Source of the DNA: Sialis fuliginosa
Lineage: Eukaryota; Arthropoda; Insecta; Megaloptera; Sialidae
Direction of reading: 5' to 3'
DNA length: 64,000 bases
NCBI GenBank assembly: GCA_961205875.1
Contig: OY540810.1
Span: 9,858,001-9,922,000 of the forward strand
The notes beneath the pieces are model-generated. The model saw only the letters and a list, made by a program, of their open reading frames with translations, was not told where the DNA came from and did not search any database. The translations under genes were made by a program, and so were the position numbers. Below are positions 21,758 to 32,845 of this stretch, one piece after another (position 1 is the first letter of the stretch; each line of letters begins with the position of its first letter).

Positions 21758-24700
21758 TTCACACAAAAGTTTGGTTACTCCTGGTTCAACAATAAATGAA
21801 TTGTAATACGGTACACACCTTACAATTAATTGAAAACTTGAAAAGTCTTTTGTTAAAAAAACACACATAAGATGATTGCGCACATTTTGTTGAAAATTTG
21901 TTATTCAATGAACAGATGTCTGTTCTTTTTTCCGTAATAGAAATTCCGAGAAATTCAAATTAAATTTGCGCCGTTCACTTGTGATATTATTTTTCTAATC
22001 TTGTCAAACAGATTTTACTTTATGTGGCTCCCACGTGACATGGCATCTATATTTTATGTTTATATTTACATTTCTACTGAAACATGATATTATGTTAATT
22101 TAAATTTAAACATTTAATTAAAGTGCTTTCAAGAATCATATTTATGTTAATGCTAGTAGGTGAATGTACATACAAATATAAAAAGTGTTAAGGGTTATTC
22201 CGAGCGGCCACGCTTTATTTTTATTTAAAAGTTCAATGTTTATTTTATATTTGATAATAATAATAATTTTGTTTTCACTTTAATGTTCTTCGAACAAGAA
22301 TATTACTAATTAGTGGTATTTGTTGTTACGTTAATTCTTTTGAATACTTTATAGCTGCTTTTGAATCATTTTTCCCACACAAATGTATAAACAATCTACT
22401 GGGTGTACTATTAACAAATATGTTTATACATTCGAACTCGGTTATTGCAATATAGGATGTACCTTACAACTCACAATCAGTTATAACGTCAGAATTACTT
22501 TCAGTTGCAACGTCACTTGGTTATAACGACAAATACCTATGGTCCATAGAAATAAATTTTTATCCGTTAGTTTTATAGGCATTTTTTTATTATCGTTTTT
22601 TTTTTATAAGATTCAGTCAAAAAAAGCTGCTTATGGTGCCACGGGACTTTCTTATACGCTGTAGTTACTGTAATAATTGGAACATTATATAATATAATCT
22701 ACAACTTTAATCCAATTTTTTTTCTATTTTGAATTGTTTCAAAAGTAATTTAAATATTTCAAAAATTTACAAATGTAAAAACTTTCGTTTCTAGGTGTAA
22801 GATCGTTTTCAAAACAAAGAGGTGTTCTTCTCAGACAATAATTAACTCTAAATATAAAATTTGATTTACAACTTCTACAGACCGACAGACAGACACACAA
22901 ATAATTGATTCAGAGAAGGTCAAAATACCATGGCTTGGCCATAAAAAGCACACCCTTTAGACTTTTGAAACTATTGTTTTTTGAAGAATGTTTTTAAGAA
23001 ATGTTAATTTTTTACTCTCATTTCTTGTCTAAATTGATATTAATAGTAATAATAGTGGTTTTATAAGTTAAATGACATAACCTCACTTTCATGTAGTATA
23101 TTTTCTTAAAACAATTTGTCACAAAAGAATAAATCAATACAGAACCTGAAAAACATCTTCCACAAATAATAAATATCTAATACATTTTAATTTATCATAA
23201 TACGTTAATCATACAACTATATTTTTTCGGAATTAACATTAAATTTCAACAAACACAATTCAAAATTTTTAAAAAACATACCATACCAACAATGAAAAGT
23301 ATGAACAAATCCAGATGTTCATTTTCGTCGTATATTTTCATAGAAAAACGTATCAAACAATGTGACAATAACATAATTTAATACAATACAAAATTTAAAT
23401 GTACATTTTTTAACTAATGACATATAAAATGGATACATGATTTTTCGTAAATTGTATTAATATGACAATGTATAAAAATTTAATAATAATTAAAAAGATA
23501 AAATAAATACATCCACATATTTTTAAATTACAACGATAACAACTGTATTCACCTAATGTCTTGCGTTTACAAAAACTTGCATTGATCTAAAATAAAATAA
23601 TATTTATAGGTTATACTATATGATATTATATTTTTGTTTTAAAAATGAACTTACCTAATTTTATCTTGTTTAAAAAGTCATTGATTGACTTTGAATAAAA
23701 TTATTAAAATACAGAACATATCGACGTAGCTATATACATATAAATTATAATAATAAGTATAATATGACAGATGAAGTCATCACAAAACATTCATATACAA
23801 TGAAGCTAAGTAACTATAGTGGCGCTCGCTGTGGATATTTATCGAACTACCTCGATCACTACCTATATTTGCGATTCTGAAATTCGTTAAAATAATCAAA
23901 ATGATGTAAATAAACTGCAAATTTCCTTACTTCTAGTTATCCGATTTGGTTGAGTTTTAATAGGATTCTATTCTGCAAATAGATGAAGCGATTTCAAAAG
24001 GTTTTATGTTAATTTATTACGTATTGCGAGCTGCAGTTTGTTGACAAGGTGTAAAAACGGGCCAAAAACGACAAATTGAACTTTGTTTATATTTTTATGA
24101 CAGAAAATTAAAACCAATCGATATTAAATTAAGTGAATAAGGAGACTGTAATGTTCTCATTTATAAAATGTAAACATGTAAGGGGGTTACTGAAGAAATT
24201 TAATATATAATGCTCGTTTTATCAAATTTCATACGAAAAAAAAAATGGGACGAGAGTAAAACCACACTGCAAAGCATAGCATGCTTTGGGTGTGCTAATA
24301 GATATTTCTTCTAAAATTCGGAAAAAATTAGCGCTATTATACGGTCATAATATTATATAGAAACTAAAATCAAAATTTCAATTAAATTATATTTTTATTA
24401 ATGTTGCATTCAACGCGGTCAAATATATTAATTAAGGCAAGAAAATTCAATCTAAAATATTTACATAAATTCGTTGATAAAAAAATAATCATATTATCGA
24501 TAACAGTATTTTTTATGATATTATTTTGTAGCGTGTTAAAAAGATTGTATTTTAAAATAAACAAACTAATTATTAGTTTTTATGGAATGACTTTTATGAT
24601 ACGAGTTGTTTAATGCATTTTAGATTGATGTTTAGGAAGCTAGAATAAAACAACTCGAATGTTTCACAGTCTAGTTTGATATTAACGATACACCATCACG

Positions 24701-24909
24701 CTTTTATGAAGTGGAAAAATATGTATATGAACTAACGTTAATAAAACTTTAATTATTTTTAATTACATCTCGGTGTTGATATCTTTCCATTCTATAAAAC
24801 TGTAATGTGTAATAAAACGTTGAAAAAAAGACCTGCGAACTTAATGGGATATCTTCAGTGCGATTGACATTTGAGTTTTATTATGTACATGTATTTATTT
24901 ATTTTTATG
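21758..24909. other. 3.1 kb of AT-rich DNA, no gene seen
   Basis: At 22430-22570 the phrases 'attcgaactcggttattgca' and 'cacttggttataacgacaaa' resemble pogo/Tigger-type termini ('cggttataacga'), without a convincing opposite end. The overlapping 60- and 70-codon frames at 24382-24613 on opposite strands are AT-rich chance frames. The remainder holds nothing recognised. Confidence 0.35.
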
Positions 24910-25244
24910 TACTAATATTATAAATGCGAAAGTAACTCTATCTGTATGTCTGTTTGTTACCTTTTCACGGTTAAACCACTGAACCGATCTTAATTAAATT
25001 TGGCAGGGCGATAGCTTGCATCCTGAGGAAGGATATAAGCTACTTTATATTCTGAAAAATGTGTACCTGTTATACGTGCAAAAGTTATAATTTTTTGGCG
25101 TAGACATTTAGCGTGCAAATGCGAAACTAAAAACCTGTTTTATTGACTATCTTAACAGAAATCTGTATTATCTATCTGTATTATTTACCTAACCTAACTT
25201 CATGGTGTTGTTTTCACTAACCTAAATTCTACAGTCTGCTAGTA
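24910..25244 (+). repeat. Repeat R6 (lepidopteran-type 'actaatattataaatgcgaa'), copy 1
   Basis: It opens 'tactaatattataaatgcga', then 'ctgtatgtctgtttgttacc', 'aaaccactgaaccgat' and 'ggcagggcgatagcttgcat', and ends near 'ctgctagta'. The inverted copy at 63038-63213 matches base by base over the first half ('agctatctccctgccaaat', 'tttataatattagta'). The second half ('gtgcaaaagttataattttt', 'gtgcaaatgcgaaactaaaa') is shared with M2 copy A and R6 at 48141. It is a non-coding, widespread insect repeat style. Confidence 0.8.
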
Positions 25245-25655
25245 TAATATAATTTTGTTTATGAATTCTTTGTAATTTTTTTACTAATAAATGATGAAGG
25301 TAAAATAAATAAGCAGTTGTAGTTGAAATACAATCATGGATTTGAAAGTAGAAAGGAATACCTAACAAAACTCCAGTTCATCTTTTATATGGTACCTATA
25401 ACGAAATTGACTTTACTCCTCAATCGCGATATGCATATTGATTTAGGTCGAACCATCTGGAGCAAAGTAAATATCTATAACTGCATATTTATGGAAAATT
25501 TCCGTCATCGATCACGGTTCTTTGTGCTAGGAAGTCGTACATGTTATTTGATATACATATTACATTACATATGTTTCTTTTTGAAATTATATTACATATT
25601 ATCATTGATTTGGTTTATTGTTAGCTGTAACATTGGTAAATATAGTTACTATAGA
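25245..25655. other. AT-rich sequence with a chance 126-codon frame
   Basis: The open frame 25323-25703 is the longest in the window. Its predicted product has no recognisable domain, is rich in residues favoured by AT-rich DNA, and reads straight into the hAT-like terminus at 25656. I do not call it a gene. Confidence 0.45.
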
Positions 25656-25745
25656 GCAGTGGTCTTCAAACTTTGTCAACTCACGGAACCCTTAGAGCTA
25701 TAAGGTTTTTTCGCGGTACCCCTTCCCACCCTTTGAAAAATATAT
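25656..25745 (+). mobile_element. Solo hAT-like terminus
   Basis: 'CAGTGGTCTTCAAACTTTG' followed by 'ctcacggaacccttag' and 'cgcggtaccccttc' matches the usual look of a hAT-superfamily end (CAGTGGTTCTCAAACTT, then 'cgcggaccccc'). No inverted partner end lies downstream before the mariner fragment, so this is a truncated remnant. Confidence 0.6.
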
Positions 25746-25837
25746 CTTAAAACAATATTTAAAAATACTTTATTGCCTGATGAAAACCGTCAGAAACGGT
25801 AATGTTCTTGCTAGTATTTTTTGAGATGCACACATGG

Positions 25838-26251
25838 TTATTTATTGACTACCTTCAACATGGTAGAAAAATCAACAAATAATATTACTGTGCATTACTG
25901 GATCGATTGGATGACGATGTCAAGACAAATCCGCCACAAATGGTGAAAAAAAAACTGTTTCTGTAAGACAATGCACCATCTCACAAGGCTCACGTTACGA
26001 TCGATAAATTGAAGGAATTGCGCTATGAATTGCTTCTGCAACCACTGTATTCTTCTGACCTGGTCTCCAGCGACTATTACCTTTTTCCAAAATTGAAAGT
26101 GTGGCTCTCTGGCAAAAGTTTTTACTCTAATGAAGAGGGCGAGTTGGAAACAAACGCCTTTTTTAAGGGACTTGACGCGAACCATTATAAGACCGGTATC
26201 GAACTGTTAGAGGACCGTTGGAACAAAGATGGAGATTTTGACGAAGAATAA
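25838..26251 (+). pseudogene. Mariner transposase fragment, 5'-truncated, with in-frame stops
   Basis: Reading frame 2 gives a continuous match to the C-terminal third of mariner-type (Tc1/mariner superfamily, DD34D) transposases. A 'FIDYLQ' block is at 25841, 'LLDRLDDDV' near 25895, 'DNAPSH' at 25967 and 'SSDYYLFPKLK' near 26066. The two aspartate codons, 25967-25969 and 26072-26074, are separated by exactly 34 codons, the mariner spacing. Later 'GLDANHYKTGIELLEDRW' matches the family's C-terminal block, and the frame ends at the TAA at 26249-26251. TAA stops at 25880-25882 and 25964-25966 break it, and the N-terminal DNA-binding region and first aspartate are absent. The enzyme normally excises and inserts its element at TA sites; this copy cannot encode it. 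The block pattern suggests the irritans-like group, but that is inference. No terminal repeats were recognised. Confidence 0.9.
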
Positions 26252-28446
26252 AAAAGATTTTTCATTATCATAGTCAGAATGGATTTAGGGAAAGTCAAAA
26301 TGGGCAATTCCATAAAATTTTTGAAAAAATCGACTTCACTATGCTAACTATATGTATATTTCATATGCTGGGTATAAGAAAGTAAAAACGTGAAACTTGA
26401 TGTTTTGACAGAGACTCAACTAATCATATTCAAAATAAATATAGTTTAGGACTATTTATACAGTAAATTATGAGTATTCGGTAAATTTTTCCACCCACAT
26501 ATTTAAAGCTGCAAAATACGCTAGGTTTACTCTGGCAGGTCACGAATATGGCGTCGTAAATTACAACTCAATATTCGTAATATGTTCCAGTTTATCCGGA
26601 TTTTGTGTCGTAAATTCTCATATATGTTAAATGATTAATAGAGACTACAACTGCAATAGGTCATACACACATAATATACGTGTTTAGAACTTCAGTTTTT
26701 CTACGTATAGATCTAATTTATAATGTAGGTGTTATATGGAAATACCTTGCAGCATTTCAGTTTCACGCATTTTATTTGAATGCGCTATCATTGCTTTATA
26801 TTATACATTTTTATGATTTTTGTCATCGATCCTCATGTCATCATCTTCATTTGTGAAGTTTTTTTATCTACAATATTAAACATTTTAGTCTATTAGTAAT
26901 ATTTTGTTGACGTTTTGTCTGATATCCATTTTTAATATTAGCATTCCACTCAGCGCATAAGTCGCATAGGAAATCGGTCCGAATTCACAAGTGTTTCATG
27001 CGTATTATGCGTACATTGAAAAAACAAACGATTTCGAAGCGTTGCGCATCAGTATTTCAGTCCGTGCGTTTGATGCTTAATTCGGAACGGACCCTTTAAT
27101 ATTTTATTAAGGGCATCATAATAATTGAGGCAAATATTGATTCCATTTAAAAATCTAATGATTCGACTATATGTTAAGAATCGTTAATTTATTACTTTAT
27201 TTAATTCACTTACGTCTATGTTAATTCATACTTCTATGACTAACGTCTAAAGGTGAAGATGTTAAATGAACCGGTCACTGATTTCAAAATACATTCAGGC
27301 AAAGCCACGGGTAAATGCCTTAATAAATAAATTTATAACCGCAATAACATATAGAAACTACGTCCACGCAACTGTTAATTAGATATACAATTCATGAAAT
27401 GTGGGGATCTTAAATGTCATTTCAGGGTGGGTTAGGTACCTACTCATATATTATACCAGTTTGTCTATTGCTTTAAATTACAGATAAAATCTTTTTAAAA
27501 CTTCCCATGCGGAACATATTTCATTATGTTTCTACTTTGTTCAAACGAAAATCTTAATACAATATAAATCTTTGATTTTTACAATTTCAGGAAATGATTT
27601 CTTGACCTTTATATGATTTCTATATCAATTTATATGTTATTTGTTCTTATCTGTACTCTGTCTTTCTTTTTTTTAAAATTGAATAGCATCTTCATATTTA
27701 TTTTAATTGGATTTTTGCATTAACGTATAATAGGGACTTATACGTCATTTATTTGATTTGTTGTGTATTTTTGTGATGTTTCGTTATAGGTTTAGATTCA
27801 TTTTATAACCTGGTTGGAAAGATCTTGTCAAACGTTTATTTGTTTCGATGCAAGAAATATCGAAAATATACATTTTACTTAAGTACGATTTAATAAATAA
27901 TATTTTGTAAAATATAAATATTAGGTATATAGTGGAACTCGTTAGTACATTTTGCTTAGTATGTTTTTCATCACTGCCTAAATCTAAGCACTTTTTGCCT
28001 CTTGCGATTATTTTTAAAAATTAATAGGAATAATAAATTATTGGAAATCAAAAAATGTCTGTCTGTTTTGCTCCAAATCATAAAAATAGACATTAAAAAA
28101 AAATTCAAGTGAAAGCTGTTTATTTTCTCTCGTAAATTACGAATCTGCAACAAAAAATATAAGTTTCGATTTGAAAAAGAAAAATTGAACCTGAAAACCC
28201 ATTAAAGTGACCTTTTCAATATCAACCAATATTGTCAATATTTAGCCCACTCGAACTATAAAACTTTCATTTGAAACATTTTCTCTGAAAATTCATTATT
28301 TTTGAAATAATCCACTGTGCTTAATGTTGAAAAAAACTGCAAATTGCAAAATATGCTAATTGTAAGTTAAATGTATCAATATTATTACATTTTTATCTAT
28401 TTGTAACTTAGCAGATTATGCACGCGCAAGGACGAAAAACTAAAAT
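26252..28446. other. 2.2 kb of AT-rich DNA, no gene seen
   Basis: At 26940-27110 is a less AT-rich repeat-like piece with 'atcggtccgaattc' and 'aattcggaacggaccc', which are partly inverted with respect to each other and may be the ends of a small degraded element. Nothing else was recognised. Confidence 0.35.
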
Positions 28447-28476
28447 ATGTATATGTTACCGGCAATGTATGTAATT

Positions 28477-28518
28477 CAGGCATTGTATAGAATTCCTAGG
28501 AATTCTATACAATGCCTG
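28477..28518. repeat. Perfect 42-bp palindrome (left subterminal module)
   Basis: It reads identically on both strands around the centre 'cctagg' at 28495-28500; each arm is 'caggcattgtatagaattc' plus the central bases. Related imperfect modules are at 28572-28621 and 32090-32132, so these are repeated subterminal signals of the 3.7-kb element. Confidence 0.9.
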
Positions 28519-28571
28519 ACGATTTCAGGCAAAGTATGAAATATTTGTTTAATAGAAATTTATTATATACT

Positions 28572-28621
28572 TTGCCTAGGTATTCTATAGAATCCCTAGG
28601 AATTCTATAGAATGCCAAGAT
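28572..28621. repeat. Imperfect palindromic module (left, second)
   Basis: 'ggtattctatagaat' and 'attctatagaatgcc' flank 'ccctagg'. It differs from the first module by 'ctatag' in place of 'gtatag' in the arms. Confidence 0.75.
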
Positions 28622-28799
28622 AATATTAGGAAATGTATGAAATAAAAGACAAAATGATATTAATAAAGCAGATAGGTATTATTTAATTAATTTTAAAAAG
28701 TCCATATTCATATTATGTAAGATTAAGGTCTTTCATTGTTAAAATAACAGAACCACATAAACAATAGTATTACATTTGATATTTATTATAATAAATAAA

Positions 28800-29830
28800 A
28801 TAAATATTATTGTTAGTTCAGACGCATATTAAGTATGATTTAAAATTATTAAAATAAAAAATAAAAACCTTAGATATTGTTTAAACATTCAATAACATAT
28901 TAGTCCAGACGTGTATTAAGTAAGATTTAGAGCCCTTACTGTTAAAATAACAAATTCACAAAAACAATATTGGAACCTTAAATATTATATAATCAATTCA
29001 ATCAAATATTTGCCCGGGTACGTATTAAGTGAGATTTTGGGCCCTAAACGTTAAAATAACATATATCCAAAAACAAATCAATAAACACTAGATTATATGT
29101 AGTCAACTAAAATTAATATTAGGCCAGGTGCGTATTAAGTAATATTTAAGGCCCTTATTGTAAAAATAACAAATTCACATAAACATTGTATATAACTTAG
29201 ATACTATTTGAACATTCAATATCATAGTAGTCCAGACGAGTATTAAGTAAGATTTAAGGCCCTTACTGTTAAAATAACAAAGTCACAGAAACAATATTGG
29301 AACCTTAAATATTATATAATCAATTCAGTCAAATATTTGTCCGGGTACGTATTAAGTGAGATATTGAGCCCTAAATGATAAAATAATATATTTCCAAAAA
29401 CAAATCCATAAACACTAAATATTATGTAATCAACTAAAATTAATATTAGACCAGGCACGTATAAAGTAATATTTAAGGCCCTTATTGTAAAAATAACAAA
29501 TTCACATAAACATTGTATAAAACTGAGATTTAAAGGCCTTAATATTAAAATCACAATTTTATTGAAATAATATTGGAATCTAAAATTTTATTTAATCTGT
29601 TAAACTAAATATATGTCCAGACACGTGCTAAGTGGAATTTGGGGTTCTGAACGTTAAAATAAAAAAAATACACGTTAAAAAATACAAACATATTTTCAGG
29701 AAAAACATCATAAACATTAGATATTATCTAAGTAGTCTACTAAATTATATAATAGCTCAGACGCGTATTATTTTATATTTAAAACCCTTATAGTAAAAAT
29801 AACAAATGCACATAAACATTTAAATATTTT
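28800..29830 (+). repeat. Satellite-like higher-order tandem array, 327-bp period of three monomers
   Basis: Monomers of about 109 bp are recognised by 'cgtattaagt' plus 'agccctta..gttaaaataac'. Three types alternate: one with 'gtccagacg' (28904, 29231), one with 'ccgggtacg' (29014, 29341) and one with 'ccagg(t/c)(g/a)cg' (29124, 29451). Each recurs at exactly 327 bp, so two full higher-order units span about 28904-29557. More diverged single monomers lie on both sides (28800-28903, 29557-29830). The array is cut by the MITE at 29842-30078 and one more monomer follows at about 30082-30180. Confidence 0.85.
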
Positions 29831-29841
29831 ATATTTTAATA

Positions 29842-30078
29842 CTCCCTCTGTCCCATAATACTTGATAGTTTTCGTTTCGTGGCCGCGGCTTAATAAATAT
29901 ATGGCTCTATCTCAATATTTTTTTTCTTATAAGTTTAATTGAACATACTTCTTTATAAACTACTCTTAAATAAAAATATACTAGCTTTTTTGTCAAAAAA
30001 TTACTTTAAAGAAACATATACAGTAATATGGGACAAGAAAAAATGAGAACACTATCAAATATTATGGGACAGAGGGAG
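29842..30078. mobile_element. Stowaway-like MITE, 237 bp, TA-flanked
   Basis: The left end 'CTCCCTCTGTCCCATAATAC' and the inverted right end 'CTCCCTCTGTCCCATAATAT' form terminal repeats of about 29 bp with two or so mismatches. TA is at 29840-29841 and 30079-30080. 'CTCCCTCCGTCCCATAATA' is the textbook end of plant Stowaway MITEs (Tc1/mariner superfamily), so its presence among insect-type repeats is unusual. The insertion splits the 327-bp tandem array. No coding capacity. Confidence 0.9.
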
Positions 30079-30226
30079 TATTAAATAAAATATTAGTCCA
30101 AATTCGTATTAAGTATGATTTAAATACCTTGATGTTAAAATAACAAGGAAACATTATTGGAATCTTACACAATTCAAAATTACACTATATTTTTTTAATT
30201 GCCAATGAGACATATTTTTATAAAAA

Positions 30227-31285
30227 ATTCGGGCAAGACTTACACGAGTGTATGCCATAAGGGTTCCGAAGTACGTACTACGTGGAATGTTTGGAACCAC
30301 TTACAGGTGCATTTTTAAGTTAGAAAAAATATAAAAAAGTGTCAAGTTCTACTAATTGAGATCTACATATATTTTGACACCCCACTTGCCTAGATATCAA
30401 AATAAACAAATTTATGACGCCCCTCTCTATAATTCCAATTTGTCGTTACTAGTCCCACCAAAGCCTCGTTACCAAATTTATTCAGATTTTTTGAACCAGT
30501 AGTTACAAAGATATAGGTGGTGGGGACAATGTAAACAATGCTTTTAGCCCCCTACAGGCGCCATTTTTGAGTTAGAAAAAAAATAAAAAATACTAATATA
30601 CTAATTAAATTGTATATTTTGGCATCCCACATGCCTAGATATGAAAATAAAAATTAAAAATTCTATTACACCCCTCCCTATTATTCCAAAATTTAAAATT
30701 ATATTGTTGACTTTAGTATTTGTCGTTGGTAGTCCCACCAAAAACTCGTTACCAAATTTTTTTCAGATTATTTGAGCCGGTAGTTACAGAGTTAGAGGGT
30801 GGGGAGGACAAAATAAAAAACTGCTTTTAGCTCCCTACAGGCGCCATTTTTAAGTTAAAAAAAATTAAAAAATGGTCAAATTCTACTAATTGAGATGTAC
30901 ATTTTGACATGGCACACGTCTTGGTATACAATTTTTTTGTTTTTTTTTTTTGGATTTGCTTTAAAGCCCCCTACAGGCACCATTTTTGATTTAGAAAAAA
31001 AAATAGAAAAAAGGTCAAATTCCGCTTGTTTGGTTATACATTTGAACGTGCCACATGCCTTGGTATAAAAAAAATATTTTTTTTACCTAGCTTTAGCTCC
31101 TTATTGTCCCCCCTTAAAAGTTATTTATTCAATAAATTTGTACATATTTCAGTAGAGGGTGTCATTTTACATGTTCAGTAAAAAGTTCAAGTTTCTAGCT
31201 TATGTAGTTTACGAGCTATTTAGCTTTGAGTGAAAAGGATGGACGGACGGACGACAAAGTGAGATTCGGAACCCTAATAAAAAAG
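30227..31285 (+). repeat. Repeat R2, copy 1 (with internal 280-bp duplication)
   Basis: It opens 'aattcgggcaagac' then 'cataagggttccgaagtac', and ends 'cggaccctaa'-like ('ttcggaaccctaa'). It is homologous throughout to 41641-42430. The block starting 'agtcccaccaaagcctcg' at 30451 is repeated at 30731 ('agtcccaccaaaaactcg'), a 280-bp tandem duplication absent from copy 2, which accounts for the length difference. The closing 'ggacggacggacgacaaagt' and 'ggaaccctaa' are typical of lepidopteran repeat tails. Confidence 0.85.
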
Positions 31286-32007
31286 TTCAACAACTATAAT
31301 ATGTATCCCTAAATTATGTTTTATTATTATTGTTAAAAAATTGAAATAAATATGATTTTTTTATAAAACGAATAGGTACGACCGTGGGGTTAGTATTTTT
31401 TAAATAAGAGAAATGTCCCCAATGATTTTTTTTATTTCGACAAAAAAATACATTGTAAACGAGGTGACAGAAAAAATATTTTTATACCTATATTTTTATC
31501 TATTCTCACTTTATTTTAATTATCAAAATATATTATTTTAATTTCCAGCAAAATAAATATTCTTGTAAAAAAAATTCTGATAGAGCCGGAAGTCGGATTA
31601 AAATTACATACTATTATTAATTTTTCACTGGAAGAACGCAAGAAAATTTTTTTTATAAAATTCATAGTCGAATTAAAATGACAGCGATTTTTCGTCGGGC
31701 CAACAAAAGAACTTACGAATTTTTGTATAGGTACAGCCGTTTCCGAAATCACTGTGCTACTTTACTGAACATACCTACATACATTTTTCTATTATATAAC
31801 GCGTAAATATTTATTTTGATAAATAATTCAGAATTATACCGACAATACTGAATTGTAATCTAGAAACCTACCTACAGCTATCGAGAATGAACCAAGATTT
31901 TTTTATTGTATATTTGCATCAGTATTCTATAACTTAAAGTAAGGCAACATCTGTACCTGGACCAAAATTGATCGATTCACCTTATTTATGTTTATATTTC
32001 ATACATT
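31286..32007. other. Right interior of the composite element, no gene seen
   Basis: AT-rich; a 78-codon minus-strand frame (31516-31752) shows no domain. Confidence 0.4.
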
Positions 32008-32089
32008 GCCGGCTATCAATTAGGTATTCTATAGAATGCCTAGGAAATGTATATAATTAAATTCATTTCATACATTGCCTGGTGATTTT

Positions 32090-32132
32090 AGGCATTCTAT
32101 AGAATACCTAGGAATTCTATAGAATGCCGTAT
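32090..32132. repeat. Palindromic module (right subterminal)
   Basis: 'ggcattctatagaatacc' and 'ggaattctatagaatgcc' are inverted around 'cctagg' with a single central asymmetry. A shorter form is at 32018-32048 ('ggtattctatagaatgcct'). Confidence 0.85.
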
Positions 32133-32159
32133 TTCATACATTGCCGGTAACATATACAT

Positions 32160-32845
32160 TACATATGTTATCTGTAATTTTGAAAAAGTCTTTTAAAATT
32201 TATTCACGATAAAATTCATGCACATTGATCACATTGTGGACACCAAGACGTTGATATACACAGTAGTATGTAGATATATACATACCATAAGTAACTAGAC
32301 AATAAACTATCCGTATAACGGTTGGGTTGTAGAGGCGTTTTGTAGCCCGTAGCGACATCTACGAGTAGCATTGTACAGACGCCGTCTGTCGTGCGACAGC
32401 AGCCGTCCCGACGCCCTTGGGTCACCTCACATCGAGTGTTACATCACAACTAGTGTCACGCGATCAGATTTCTTCTCGTGGAATGGGTCTTAAACTTTAT
32501 ATATACATACATATAATATACACAGTGCAGTTACTGTGCTGTTAAAGGCCAGTTTTCATATCGCAGGTCGTTTTTTTCGAACTGTACTGAATTTTAAATC
32601 ATATTTTCTATGTACATACATTCGTTATTCATACATTTGTTTATATTTGAATTTAATGCTAACATAATAAATTGCACAGCTTCATAAAACAAGAAGATAT
32701 TTTATTCTTATCCGAACTACATATGTTTTTCTTACGTATTTTTGGTTCCGTATCGTTATATAAAATGTAATTATTAACAATAGTTAGTTACATAATGGAC
32801 CCAATTCCAAAGGCGTCTTTAAGTAAACGCGTTATGAAAGAAATC
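32160..32845. other. Intervening DNA with a GC-richer patch (32325-32480), no gene supported
   Basis: The patch contains 'gtagcgacatctacgagtag', 'acagacgccgtctgtcgtgc' and 'cagccgtcccgacgccctt'. A 69-codon minus-strand frame (32216-32425) crosses it but matches nothing I know. 'cagacgccgtctg' is a perfect 13-base inverted repeat. The patch may be a repeat remnant or a regulatory block. Confidence 0.3.

Larger units (their letters stand above)
28447..32159. mobile_element. 3.7-kb composite element with palindromic ends, unknown family
   Basis: A 25-bp exact inverted repeat starts at 28447 ('atgtatatgttaccggcaat' then five more bases) and at 32159 on the minus strand. Inside each end are copies of a palindromic module built on 'ggcattctatagaat' and 'cctagg': 28477-28518 and 28572-28621 on the left, 32008-32050 and 32090-32132 on the right. 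These alternate with 'catacattgccgg' or its variants. The interior holds a 327-bp higher-order tandem array, a Stowaway-like MITE and repeat R2 copy 1. No transposase or other coding frame is present. No target duplication is obvious. The symmetric modular ends argue that this is one mobile unit, later invaded by others; class unidentified. Confidence 0.65.

Noticed and set aside
22430-22570. Complete pogo/Tigger element
   Set aside because: Only 'cggttataacga'-like words were seen; no paired termini or transposase.
25323-25703. Longest open frame (126 codons, plus)
   Set aside because: No domain, AT-driven residue content, and it reads into a hAT-like transposon end; length is within chance for 64 kb searched in six frames.
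25895-26185. 96-codon minus-strand frame
   Set aside because: Shadow of the mariner transposase on the opposite strand.
28800-29830. CRISPR-like regular repeats
   Set aside because: The whole ~109-bp monomer repeats without unique spacers; this is a tandem satellite-like array in a eukaryotic context.
28447-32159. LTR retrotransposon
   Set aside because: The ends are inverted, not direct, and there is no reverse transcriptase, integrase or primer-binding site.
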